64,000 nt of DNA from Burhinus oedicnemus (lineage: Eukaryota; Chordata; Aves; Charadriiformes; Burhinidae): NCBI GenBank assembly GCA_008921705.1, contig VFFE01007640.1, positions 1,633,885 to 1,697,884 of the forward strand, read 5' to 3'. Shown piece after piece: positions 34,348 through 45,705 of this stretch (position 1 is the stretch's first letter; every line of letters starts with the position of its first letter). The position numbers were made by a program, and so were the translations under genes. The notes beneath the pieces are model-generated. The model was not told where the DNA came from. It searched no databases and saw only the letters and a program-made list of their open reading frames with translations.

Positions 34348-37073
34348 ATAACTATCTCTCTATAACATAGTACTTTGCAAATTTTAGTATCTGAACACTA
34401 AAAAAACCCGATGAAGATAATGTTACATCTAAAAACCTACACAATTTCTGCCCCTTTGTCTGCCAATGTTCCTCCCTTATTAAAAAGTATCGCATATGTA
34501 TGTGCACAGATATAATTCAGATTTTCAAAACATATCTCCTGACCTTTTAATATGGGAGTGGTGGTGTTGTTTATTTTCTCAGGTTTTTTTACCCATCTCT
34601 TTCCCTTGCTGCCCTTTTCTTTCCCCAGTGGTGGGTCTAGTAAAAGAAGAGCTTGGCAATTATATTGCTAAAAGTTCTATTAATGCAGTATTCAGCCCTC
34701 TTCTACTGATAATTTTAAGGTTCGATCTCCTGAGAATTGTCAGGGTTAGAAATAGGCTTTCTGTTTCATTGGAGAGGTGGGAATTTCAGCTTTTCAGATA
34801 TATCCAGTGTTATGCAGCATTTATTTAGAAACCTGGCAGATGATGAAATATTGAACCTTAAAACAGGAGTGACATTTTGATTTATATTAAAAAGGACTGA
34901 TCCTTCTCTGTTTCCCATTCTCCACCAGTATTTTTCTGTCCACATGAAAAGCATTACTTCTCTATTTACACCAGAAAGATAGCATAGAATTGAGCCTAAA
35001 TGGTTTTAAATGTTTTCTACAGGTTTTAAAGAAATCAATGCCTTTTTTTTTCTTTTTTATTGACAGTATAGTTAGATGCATGATATCAAGGTAGCCTGGA
35101 TTTCACAGGCATAGAAATACGAATTATGGTGCCAATACATTTTTTAAAGACTCAATTAAAAAAATTCTAAAATAGCTTTTCTATAAAATGTGAGGCTTAA
35201 GCAAAATACAGGATGGAGTTATAAAGCTTTTTATTAGAAGAAGTTTAGCCTGGCCAGCGTAATTCACTTGGCCATTTCGAATTTGTTGTAATAAAACTTT
35301 TATGTCATCACATAACATTGTCTTCAGTATAGAGAGCCAGATCCGTGAAAACAGTTTAAAATGCAAGCTATTCTTCATGAAGGATTATAGGCACTAGATG
35401 TCTGTAAACTGATGTGATGTTGTTTTATTACTGTAGCTATTAATTGTGTGAGGAATTCAGTCTTAGATGAAGGCAGCAGTTTGTTGCTTAGACAATTTTT
35501 TTCCTAAATTCATGTATCCCAAGGTACTTTTGAGCTACTTTGAACACTGAATGCTCATATTCCATGATTCACAAATAAGATGGGGGAAAAAATCAAGCCT
35601 GATACTGAAAGAGTGGAAAAAATACTTGGAGAGGGCACTCCAGTTGAGTTCCAAGTCTTTTGTGGAGTTAATCTGATGCTGTCATCTGTTGGACAAGTGA
35701 CTTTACCTTCATAGATTTATGTTTGTCTTCCCGTCTAAGTCTCTTTAATGTGTCCAAATTTTCATAGAGCTCAAGGGCTCCTTGTCTGCTGGGGTCTTTA
35801 CCGCCGCAGTTAATAAAAAAATTGTTCACGTTGTCACTATGAATGTGAAATAGTGAGCAAGATACATAGCCTGTACAGCAGGATAAAATTTACTGTAGTA
35901 GGACAAAGCTCATTTATGGTGGATGCCTCCCATCTTGGCTTGATTAAATGCTTTTTAAAAAGAACAATGATTTCTTATCGATTCGCTGTTTGCAAACACA
36001 ATTATAAAAGTATCTGGTACGAATCAGATGCAAAAGAAAGGGTTGTGATAACTCTGAGGGAAAGATATATAAGGTGAGCTATATATATTGTTAGAAGCAG
36101 AGATGTGAATCCAAGTCCCTGTTTCAGTAATGTTAACATTAATAGACTTCAGCAAACTCGCTCTTGTTCTGCCCAAACCGACAAGTGAATACAAGTCAGG
36201 CCTTTCATATTCTGTTCCAGCCTGTCGTAGATACCTTTTATGAATCCAGATCATCTGTGATAGCAGCTTATCTGACATCTAAATCTTTGCTGTTGTTGTT
36301 ATCTTCAAGGCTAAATAATGCCTTCCACCAGCTTTGTCTCTTTTGATTCTTGTTTCTCTTCAATTTGTTTGTTCTTTAAATCTTCCTGTGGCACAGAAAA
36401 TTGTGTAGCTGATGAGCTCTGGTGTGTGTCATCGTCTGCGAGCACGCAGCAGAACCGGTGAACAATGGCAGACTCCAGAGCAAGTGGCATAATACAGTTT
36501 TAGCACATAACTTTGAATTACTTTGTCAAAAATCGATTTGAGAAAGTCAGCCACAGTATGAGTTCCAGATAGTTTTGAAACGTTAAATCATTTTCACACT
36601 CTGTTATGTACAGTTACAGATATGGTCTTCTATCAGTGGCATTTAACAAACATTAAGAGGCAGTTCATTCCCTGGAACAATTGCAATAAAGGGTCATTTG
36701 GGCCAAAATATTGAAACAGGTCTCATTCACCCAGCATTATAATTGCATGTTTATACTCCTTTCTTATAATCTCTTGAGCACAGAGGGATCTTGAAAAAAA
36801 ATAATTGAAATCTGTAGAAGCATGATGCTGAACTAAGTAATACTGGTGTAAAAGCAATCTAACGAAGGGGAGGGTCAGGTCCATTCAAGGAGGCTAGGAA
36901 AATTTTTAGCAGTGAAAACTCAGTGCTCTTTAAGGAAAGAGATAATTATCAGAAATGACAGAGCTCTTGAGAAACGTTTACTTGTTGTAACTGTTTCATG
37001 TAGGTTTGTGCAATTACGTGTTATAATACAAGGTGAGGTCTCTGCCCTGAGAAGGTCTAAGCCATCTGCTTTT
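34348..37073. other. unique DNA, no gene recognised
   Basis: AT-rich with no exon, RNA or transposon recognised. The frame at 34496-34828 (110 codons) is hydrophobic and T-rich and has no domain. A homeodomain-word-rich stretch around 36530-36790 might be constrained. Confidence 0.5.
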
Positions 37074-37078
37074 CCTAT
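37074..37078 (+). other. target-site duplication CCTAT, left copy
   Basis: CCTAT immediately precedes the LTR start TGTC and is repeated exactly after the LTR end at 37812-37816. A perfect 5-bp duplication is expected from retroviral integration and fits an ERVL-type integrase. Confidence 0.85.
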
Positions 37079-37811
37079 TGTCATGGTTTGGGCCAGATTG
37101 GCCCAATCCGGTGGAACGACAGATGCTCTCTCTCTCCTGCTCCGCTCCCAAAGTTAGGCAAGAGAGAGAGAGAAAAAGAGAGACTTAAGAGTTTACAAGG
37201 AACTAAACTACTTTAATGAAATATTAATAATAAAATAATAAAAAGAAAATAATGAAATATATACAAAACTGTATCAAGCTCCCAGGATGACAATCACATC
37301 ACCAGCAGGCACTGGGGGAGTCCCAGACTGGACTCAGTGACGGACGGGAACTGGATTCCAGATCTGGATTCAGGATCAGGATCACAGGCAGACAAACAGA
37401 CGAAGTCCTCCTCGGACACTGGCCATTGAAGAAAAAAGGGGCTGACCCTTTGATCCCCCAGCTTTTGTACTGAGCATGAGGCAGATGGGACAGAATACCC
37501 TGTGGGTCAGTTTGGGTCACCTGTCCTGTCCGCTCCTCCCCGCAGGTGTGACCCCTCTACGCTTTTCCGCTTCCGACCCTCCAACAGGGCAAGTAACAAA
37601 GTTGGCTGCCCTTGGGTGTTACAGCAATAAGGATAAGCAAGAGCCTCTCTGCATCCCATTCCTTGGCATCAGCTATAAACATGGGTCTTACCACTCTGAG
37701 AGTGAACAGTTTTCTGCACAACATGCTGGTAATTTCAGCAGTTAGAAGTGGCCTAGCTAAAAAGTAAAGTTACTGAACAAAATTGGTTCTGTTTCACCAC
37801 AAACCAGGACA
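37079..37811 (-). mobile_element. solo LTR of an avian endogenous retrovirus (ERVL-like), minus strand
   Basis: A 733-bp LTR. On the minus strand it starts TGTCCTGGTTTGTGG at 37811 and ends AAACCATGACA at 37079. It is bounded by the perfect CCTAT duplication, so both edges are certain. A degenerate TATA-like GTACAAAAG lies at 37470-37462 and an ATTAAA polyadenylation signal at 37217-37212. No internal retroviral sequence remains, so the provirus has collapsed to a solo LTR. It shares its ends, and the motif AGGTGACCCAAACT (plus-strand 37509-37522), with the LTR at 13417-14006. That makes it a related but distinct group, about 140 bp longer. Confidence 0.93.
37212..37217 (-). promoter_or_regulatory. 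ATTAAA polyadenylation signal of the minus-strand LTR
   Basis: ATTAAA on the minus strand, about 250 bases beyond the TATA-like motif and 133 bases before the LTR end. This is the normal R-region placement. It is recognised by motif and position only. Confidence 0.5.
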
Positions 37812-37816
37812 CCTAT
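37812..37816 (+). other. target-site duplication CCTAT, right copy
   Basis: Exact match to the five bases left of the LTR (37074-37078). Confidence 0.85.
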
Positions 37817-38402
37817 GTTTGACTGGTCCTGGAAACTTCTGAACTGTCTCCTCCAGCAGCCACTACCAGGGACAAGTGTATACGGGCTGACCTTCAGCTG
37901 TGTTTCATTCATTATTTTGTCTCCCATTTTTAGCTTTACCACTTGCTGAAGTACCAGAGATCATCTTGGATGCTCCAGGCAGATTGCAACCAAAGAAGAA
38001 TTTGTGTATTTAGTGGATAGTCAGAGGCTAGGTGAAAATACTGGCACTGTCATGGCTCAGAATTGCCATTTTCTATGTTTTGGGGTAAATGTTGGTAGAT
38101 AAATGACTTTGATGAAGAGAAAGTATTTCATGTTGTCACATTACTTGAGAGTGTTCTGCTGTAGTTTACAAAACAGGGTCTCAGTATAGGTGCTGTGGTA
38201 CATGACACTTCTGTGGGTCCCACAGTATTGGATCCTTTTCCCTTCTGAGAGTCTAAGAATGGCCATCTTTAGACAAATGGTCAAATGTAGAGACGATTAG
38301 GGTTATTTTAATAGTCAGGCAAGAATTATTGTGAAATATTCTGAGCACTCGTCATATATTTTGTGGATTTTATTTGAGATATTTGAATTATTGCAATATA
38401 TT
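37817..38402. other. unique spacer between LTR and CR1
   Basis: Ordinary AT-rich sequence. No feature was recognised. Confidence 0.5.
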
Positions 38403-38858
38403 GCAGAGGAGGGCCACAAAGACGATCAGAGGGTTAGAGCCCCTCTGCTGTGAGGACAAGCTGAGAGAGTTGGGGTTGTTCAGCCTGGAGAAGAGAAGGC
38501 TCCGGGGAGACCTTAGAGCAGCCTTCCAGTATCTGAAAAGGGCCTACAAGAAAGCTGGAGAGAGACTTTTTACAAAGGCCTGTAGGGATAGGACGAGGAG
38601 TAATGGCTTCAAACTGGAAGAGGGGAGATTTAGATGAGATCTCAGGAAGAAATTTTTTACTCTGAGGGTGGTGAGACACTGGAGCAGGTTGCCCAGAGGA
38701 GCTGTGGCTGCCCCATCCCTGGAAGTGTTCAAGGCCAGGTTGGACGGGGCTTTGAGCAACCAGGTCTAGTGGGAGGTGTCCCTGCCCATGGCAAGGGGGG
38801 TTGGAACTAGACGATCTTTAAGGTCCCTTCCAACCTAAACCATTCTGTGGTTCTGTGA
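38403..38858 (+). mobile_element. CR1 LINE, 5'-truncated, plus strand
   Basis: Plus-strand CR1 3' fragment that begins in ORF2 at QRRATKTIRGLE (38404) and ends with a degenerate tail, ATTCTGTGGTTCTGTG (38842-38857). The 3'UTR motif GGAACTAGACGATCTTTAAGG places it in the same subfamily as 33998-34347 and 45373-45705. Together these two plus-strand CR1s sit on either side of the minus-strand solo LTR. Confidence 0.95.
38404..38769 (+). pseudogene. CR1 ORF2 tail with one premature stop
   Basis: One frame reads through [39 protein letters not shown] and RTRSNGFKLEEGRFR. It meets TGA at 38635-38637 where related copies have TTA (leucine), then continues in the same frame through DLRKKFF and SLEVFKARLDGALSN to the natural TAG at 38767-38769. 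A single substitution thus explains the break, and no frameshift is seen. RT and endonuclease parts are missing. Confidence 0.88.
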
Positions 38859-41800
38859 TACTGGAGTGAAGAACTGGTGCTTAAAGCTTATCAGAGTCCA
38901 ATATGTTCTGACCAGGTTCTTTTCAATATTGTACACGTGGAAAGCATAATGTTTAACATCAAATTTATTTATTTAAAAATAATTGATGTTACACAGGATT
39001 TCTGATATAGCAGTGATACAAAATGTGTCACATAACATAATACAAATATAAGCTACACTCAGCAAAATATATATAGCGGTTGCAAAACACAGTTTCATCA
39101 TGATACCAACGTGATTCCCGTTATTGGTCTCTATTATGTGCTCACCATTACAATGCTGGGCGTCCCCATTCACTGGGAAGGAACACATGGGTTGAAGCCA
39201 TCCCAAGCCTGCTGTTCTCCCTGAAACTCCCCTGCCTGTTGTTCAGCTTCCACACTGTGCTCTGGGCTGAGCCACGCACTCCCTCTCCTCTCTTGGTCTG
39301 GCTAACTCATGGAGACATCCACGCTTTTAGTGAACTCAAGGAGACACACCACCAGCTGATCCACTCAACTGCCGATAGTTGTCCACCTAAAACAAAGGCC
39401 ACCCTCTAGTCTCCTCTGTACCAACACAAATCCAGCATCTCTGCAACAGCCATGACGAGCCATAGCCTGCACCGTTCCCCAGCCTTCATGGTCACATTGC
39501 CCTGGCCCACCTCCACTGAGCCTTCCTCCACCCTAGGGGTGGATAAAGCTCTTCCCTACCACCTCTCAGTGAGATCATCTCATATGGTCTTGAGAACTGT
39601 CCCGCAGGCTTGGACTAAACCACCAGCAACAACAGCAGCAATGACTACTGTATAGCTGTTATTTGTCCTGGGATCTCAAAGTGTTTTACAAAGATGGCAA
39701 ACATCCCTATTTCCATGGGCGGTCCTGCGTTGTGCTCTTCAGAGGTGAAAGTACTTTGGCTTGAAAATGTGGATAATGATCTCATACTCTAATAATGGGC
39801 ATTCCTATTACTGAAAATTTGACACTGATCACTAAAATGTTGACTCTGGATATTTTTTTAAAGGTTATATGTTTTTAATGGGAAATGTCATCAAGATAAA
39901 ATGTTAATGTATTAGCTAAATTTTATTTGAAACTTACTTTATAAGTAAATTTTTATTCAGTTATAACCTCATGATATGACCAAATTAAACACTTGAGGTG
40001 TCACAATAATTTTGTCGTAAGACTTTAGTAATTTATAAGAATAATTCATAAGAGCTGGAAGACCACTGTTGTAACTCTGCTAAGTATCAGTAACATAGAA
40101 AATCTCATTAGAGAAATCTTTAAATAGCTTATTTTTGCTCATTGAAAAATAGAGATTAGAAGCTTATCTATTTACTCTTACAGGTGAAGGAGATTGTGTG
40201 TAGAATTATGAGATCCACCAGAGACATCTTGACGTGTGATCATATAAGTCTCTTTAAATGCAAGATTTCTAATACTGTAGGAAAATAAATTTTAAAAAAC
40301 CTTAATAAAAAGAGAAGAAAACCTATGCTGTAGGTCTTTAGCATTAATAAATGTACTACTTCAGAGAGTATGTTCTGGGGACCTGCTGACAGTTTTCATG
40401 TGAGATAATTGCAGATCAAAATGTATTATGCTGTTAACTTCAGCAGAGGGATTTTTCTGTTTATTGATGCAGCTGGTAACGTAGTCATAATAGAAGGTTA
40501 TATGAAATTTCTCACTTTAACTTTCTATTTTCAGTTTTGTTGTTGTTTTTTTTCTCAAATGCTGTTTGCTTCAGCTTGAATTTCTTCACCCTGGACATCT
40601 GCTATAAACTTTTTACCTGCAGAAATCTCAGTTTATCATGCTCAGTAGAAATCTGATGCAGTTCATGATGTTTGGCTTTTGGGGTTTTTTTTCAGTTATG
40701 TCTTAATTTGGTACAGTCCTTTCCAAAATGTGGAGAACATTCAGGGAAACCCCTGCTTTACGCTGCAACAGGGATTTGCCAATCCTGTGCTCATTATCCT
40801 ATGTCCTGCCTTTAGGCTGGCAGCATGGAAAAAGAATGAATTCTGATATAAGTGCAGAAGAAGACCTAGAATGGAAGCCAAACATGTGGCCCACATTGAT
40901 CGGAATGCTGCCAGGGTTGGGATAGGATGCCTGACTGAAAGTTTTAGTTGTGATTTATGGGAGCGCTGATCATTCACAACTGGTGATTAAGTCAGTGAGA
41001 TTGCTGCCATGAATGTATAAAGCACTAAGCAGAGTGCAATATCCTAAAACCAAACAAAATCTAGGTAAAGAACATAAGCCGGCAATTTTGCTCTTGGTTG
41101 TTTTGGTCTTTTGTTTGTTTTATTTATTTTTTTTTTATACGCCACCACTCAAGATGAGCTGTGGAAATATTTTCATTACTGTTTGCATTGCATTCTGCAA
41201 CTGCAGTATTGAGCCCCACTGGGAAAGAAATGGTCGCTTTTGTCCTCTAAGCCACTTGGAATAAGTAAGCAAGCTGAATGACACTTTGGGCTTTTTCTCC
41301 ATCCACTGTTTCTGAAGTACAGCTATTTTTCCAGCTGTCCTGAGTGATTAGGAATGCAGTTGTGGGAAACAGGATGTAATTCTTTAGCTGCTGAGGAACT
41401 CTTTTTACTGATTCTTTACACTACGCTTTACTACACTGTCGATGGAGCTGCAGGACATTAAAGTGAACGCCTGGAAACATTACAAATATTTCTTTGACAA
41501 ATCTGATGCCTGTTGGCAAAGTGTTAAAGCTACTTAGGAAATCAAATTCATATTGAAATGTTACACTCCCGACTAAGACGTTGCACCCAACTGAATACAC
41601 TCCAGATGTGTGAAGATCTGCAGTAAACTCTAGATGACGTTCACAACCAGATGTTTACCTGGTTTTGCTTTGCTTTTTAGTTGCTCCCAGAAGATGCCCA
41701 AAAGTTCACTGGTGATCAGTAAAATCTTAATACAGTTTTATTATGGTGGAAATGTGTGGGGAAATATGCAAAACATTGCAACATTTGCAATCTTTTGTTC

Positions 41801-44800
41801 ATATTCAGCTGTGTATTTGTAACTGCTATGAGAATAAGTGACCAAAAATATACTTCCAAGTGTTGCGCTTGTAACCCATGGGCTTCATACTTCTTTATTT
41901 TTATTTCTGAGGCTCAATGGAAGGGAATGAAAACTCTGCATTCTGCATCTGTGAGAAGATCTATTCAATGTTAGAGGAAGAAAGCTGTAAATATAGAAGT
42001 TAAAGCAAATCATGCAGGTTCCGCTGACGGTCAGTACATGAATAAAGCTTGTGTGTGCACTGAGTCCTGTGTCTCAGTGTACGCATCATTCATGACACAT
42101 TATATAAATTTTATTTCAATAACTCCTGTTGAATTGACAGCTTTTCATCCATAAGTTAGAGTGAAGCCATGTTAAGGTCTTATAGCTGTTCTTTTGGGAC
42201 TGTGGTGTTTTTAGAGGGGTGTGGAATAATTTCCCTTCTTCTCAGCCTCTAAAGATTTAAGTGGACTGAATGCAGACATCTCCGCGTGTCTTTTTATCAG
42301 TTGAGAAACACAGCTCTCCTATGATATGCTTCATCTCATCCTAGAGCATGCCTGAAAAAGTTGGCCAGATTACACGCTGGAAGAAGCTACTTTTCCCCGT
42401 CGACAATAATAGGAGCACCTGGTGACCATCTTAGACAGAGACACCTACCTTTCAGATGCCTATGGTTAAGCAGGATGAATCTTTCCCTGAATGATACACT
42501 TTACACATCGCTGGTTGCTTTAATAACCTTTAAGTGTTCTCTGTACATGAAGATTTTTTCTGGCTGAGGCGCTCTCTGGAAACTGTTGTTTATAATTACT
42601 TGCGAGGACTCGCAGAGCATGGATCTGTTCTTTAAATCTGTAGAGTGTTTTGTGGATAATACTGAAGTTAAAGCAGCTTTTTTCCCTCTGTGATTGAACC
42701 AGTTAAACTGGTACTCGGAAAAAGCAGAGAGGTTGAAGCGTGGTATTACCACAGTGCCTACCTCCTCGTGGTACAAGAAGAGGGAGTTAACCCTGAGAAT
42801 TTGGCACAATCTCACTGCAACCACTCTGACTAATGTGACAGAAAAATAGACGCCGATGTATTTTCTACCGAACACTACTCCAGGTTTATTTTAATTAAAA
42901 CCAGGGGAGGTAAAGAGGACAGAAAACGCAAGACACCGGTGACATAGCATTTTAGGTCAACCCTTTTTAAAACAAGGTGAGGAAGGAAGGAAAGGAAAAA
43001 AATGAAGATTTGAGCAACAGGGAGGAGTAAACAGCCAAGAACTTTCCAAAATATCGCCATTAAGACTAGATAGGTTTGCTGGAAATCCCATCCAGATCTA
43101 GCCATTTGTATTTTAACTTGGAATTGCCCTTTTCAGGGCAGCTGGATGAAATTTTGCATTGAGACATCTCATGCTAAGTGGTGAGCTTCAGTTGCATAAA
43201 TTGACTTATTCTGCTGGGGAGAAACTACTATTATTTATTTATATAAAGCTATATAGGGTGAGTTGATACAATTCTCTTTCTATGTTGCACATGCTGCTAA
43301 AACCACAGAAATAAATTTTATTCTTACGTGATGGTTTTACTGACATTCATAAGAATCTGACTGAACACTCCTTGAAATAATTAAAACATTCCTTTTAGCT
43401 TTGTCTGGCATTTTACTAGCTAATTGATGCTGATGTTGATGAAAACATGATTACAGTTTAATTATGGTTACTATTTCTTAAGTTTTCAGACATTAAACTT
43501 CTGCAAAAAGAAAAAAACAGAGAAAAAAGAAGAAAAAAAAAGCCTTTCATCATATGCATAAGAAGTTCTCATATATCTAATAATTTATCTGAACACTATT
43601 TTTGAGTAGTTAGGTTTGTTCAGCACTTTGTGTAGTAAACTAGAAGAAACAAATCCTAGATTTAGGGCATTTGGCAGAACTCTGGTATTTGCTTTTTGAT
43701 ATTGCCAGTACACCTTTGAGATCATTTGCTAATCAATTTTTGTGGGTTCTTACGAAAAGGGGAAAGCTGAGTACAAGAGGAGCCAGGTACTGCCCTTCTG
43801 CAGATCTCTATGAACCAGAGTGTTCCTCACAAACCTGGGATGCTCAGAGTTTTGTTTTGTACCAGAAGGCAGTGGTACGCACTGAAGAACTGTGGATACA
43901 ATATTTTCTGATCTTTTTTCCCTGTTCTTTAACTGACTTTTCCTAAGGGGCATGTCATCTGTGTTTGGGCACATGGAGTAAATGTCAAGGCATAGGTAGC
44001 CTTTGCAGAAGGAAACACTGACATTTCTAGCCAGTGACAGAAAACAAGGCTGTTTATTTTTACTTCCAATGAGAATCAAGAATGTAAATGAGAAAAAATA
44101 TAAAGAACCGATTAGCTATTTGAAATCTTAGTCTTCCATCCACACACATACATACCAAAGTTTTTATGCCTCTCCTTATTGATCCCATCTCAAGTTTCAC
44201 CAAGATTCTCTACAAATGCACGTGGCCTGTCCCACTTCTTTCTCCGCACGTGGGCTGGGTCCACTGTCTCATGAGCCCTGGGCTCACACTGCCACCCTCG
44301 GGCTTACTGGGAGAAAGTGAGGGTCAGATGCCAAGAAGAATGTAGAAGACGTGGAAGTGAAGTTGCACAGAGCCCACTGAAGGAAAGTATCCTTTGCAAC
44401 TCACATTCCAGTCCAGTAATCAGCGTAATTAAATTTAAATCTATTATCACACGTGAACGTGAGTATTTCGAAATCTGTTCTTGGTGTTTGGAACTCTGTT
44501 CCAAAAGTGTTTGGAAACCTAATTCTTATTTCATATGCATTCACATGAATTTAGATATTTTGCAAGATTTATGTTGTTTTATATTTGATCTTGAGACACA
44601 CTCCCTTTTACAGCTGTCAGGGTACCTCAGAGTATTTAAGATCACTGAGACTAGCCGACTGAAATGCAAACATCTGAGACGTTGACTATTCCCAGTTTGT
44701 ACTTCTAATAAATTTTTAGAGCTTCTTCATATATTTTATTGCAGGTCATGTATCATAGAAACAATTTCCAATTGCTTCAAAGAATGACATTGGGATGGTA

Positions 44801-45372
44801 TTGTAGGAGAATACAAGCTAGGATGTCTCTCCATTGTTAGAGTCTTAAGAACCTGAAATACGAATTCTCAGTGCTTACGTGGGTGATTTTAATGCACACC
44901 ACCTTTTAAGCAATATTGTAATTGCACAAAAATTGTCAAAGGCCTCCTTATAGCAAACTTAGAGCAAATAGCTTTAAAAGACTTCCTGCTGTAGAACGGG
45001 AGGAGGATTCTGACAGCTGCAGTAAAGATGGGATTTTTCCATAGTTTCTAACTTTTCTGAAACCTACCTTCGAGGACTAAGGGATGAAAAGGAAAAGCTT
45101 CCAGGGTGGGAGATAGTTATAATGGTTTCTCTTATAGTCCCCGAGAGATATAGGCACTTCTAGAGTATAATTGATCTCAGCCAAAAATACACATCAAAAC
45201 TGTTTAAAGAAACCTTTTTCTTTTCATTGGTATAAAGAGAATATAGGGCAACTAGCCGAAGAGTAGATACCTACAGTCTAATGGTCCATATGAGAGGAAT
45301 CCTGGCTCCAGTGTATGTAACAGCTTTGTTGGCCTTGTCCCCGTGGGGCTCTGGTGAGTCCTTATTGTGTCC
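38859..45372. other. long unique stretch, no gene recognised
   Basis: About 6.5 kb without a recognised exon or RNA. The part at 39170-39640 is C-rich on the plus strand and GC-richer than its flanks, with no domain in any frame. An A-rich run lies at 43505-43543. The 124-codon minus frame at 42875-42501 and the 122-codon plus frame at 44317-44685 show no signature and are within chance length. A homeodomain-word-rich stretch near 44880-44960 is only suggestive. Confidence 0.5.
39658..39720 (-). repeat. possible MIR-like ancient SINE scrap
   Basis: The words CTGGGATCTCAAAGTGTTTTACAAAG and CCCTATTTCCATGGG resemble the reverse-complement end of old amniote SINEs of the MIR type (GGATCTCAAAGCACTTTACAAA...ATCCCCATTTTAC). 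Divergence is high and the match short. Low confidence. Confidence 0.25.
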
Positions 45373-45705
45373 TCTCAATATACAAAGGGGGCTTACAAGA
45401 GAGATGGAGAGAGACTTTTTACCGAGGCCTGTAGTGACAGGACAAGGTGTAACTTTTTAAATGAAAGAAAATAGATATAAGGAAGAAATTATTTTTTATG
45501 ATAAGGATTCTGAGACATGGGAACAGTTTGCCCAGGGAAGTTGTGGATGCCCCATCCCTGGAAGCGTTCAAAGTCAGGTTGGACGGGGCTTTGAGCAACC
45601 TGGACTAGTGAAAGATGTCCCTGCCCATGGCAGGGGAGTTAGACTAGAGGATCTTTAAAGGTCCCTTCCAACCCAAACCATTCTATGATTCTGTGATTCT
45701 ATGAT
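45373..45705 (+). mobile_element. CR1 LINE 3' fragment, plus strand, degraded
   Basis: A CR1 3' end starting near the [16 protein letters not shown] block (CAATATACAAAGGGGGCTTACAAG). It has several indels, including loss of sequence around 45451-45480 where the [18 protein letters not shown] region should be, and an AT-rich substitution of that segment. The [13 protein letters not shown] end, the GGATCTTTAAAGGTCCC motif and the tail CCATTCTATGATTCTGTGATTC are clear. It belongs to the 33998/38403 subfamily but is more eroded. Confidence 0.9.

Noticed and set aside
42501..42875. 124-codon minus-strand frame as a gene
   Set aside because: No recognisable domain and no splice or promoter context. 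It is of chance length for a 64-kb window.
44317..44685. 122-codon plus-strand frame as a gene
   Set aside because: Composition looks random, there is no domain, and there is no supporting context.
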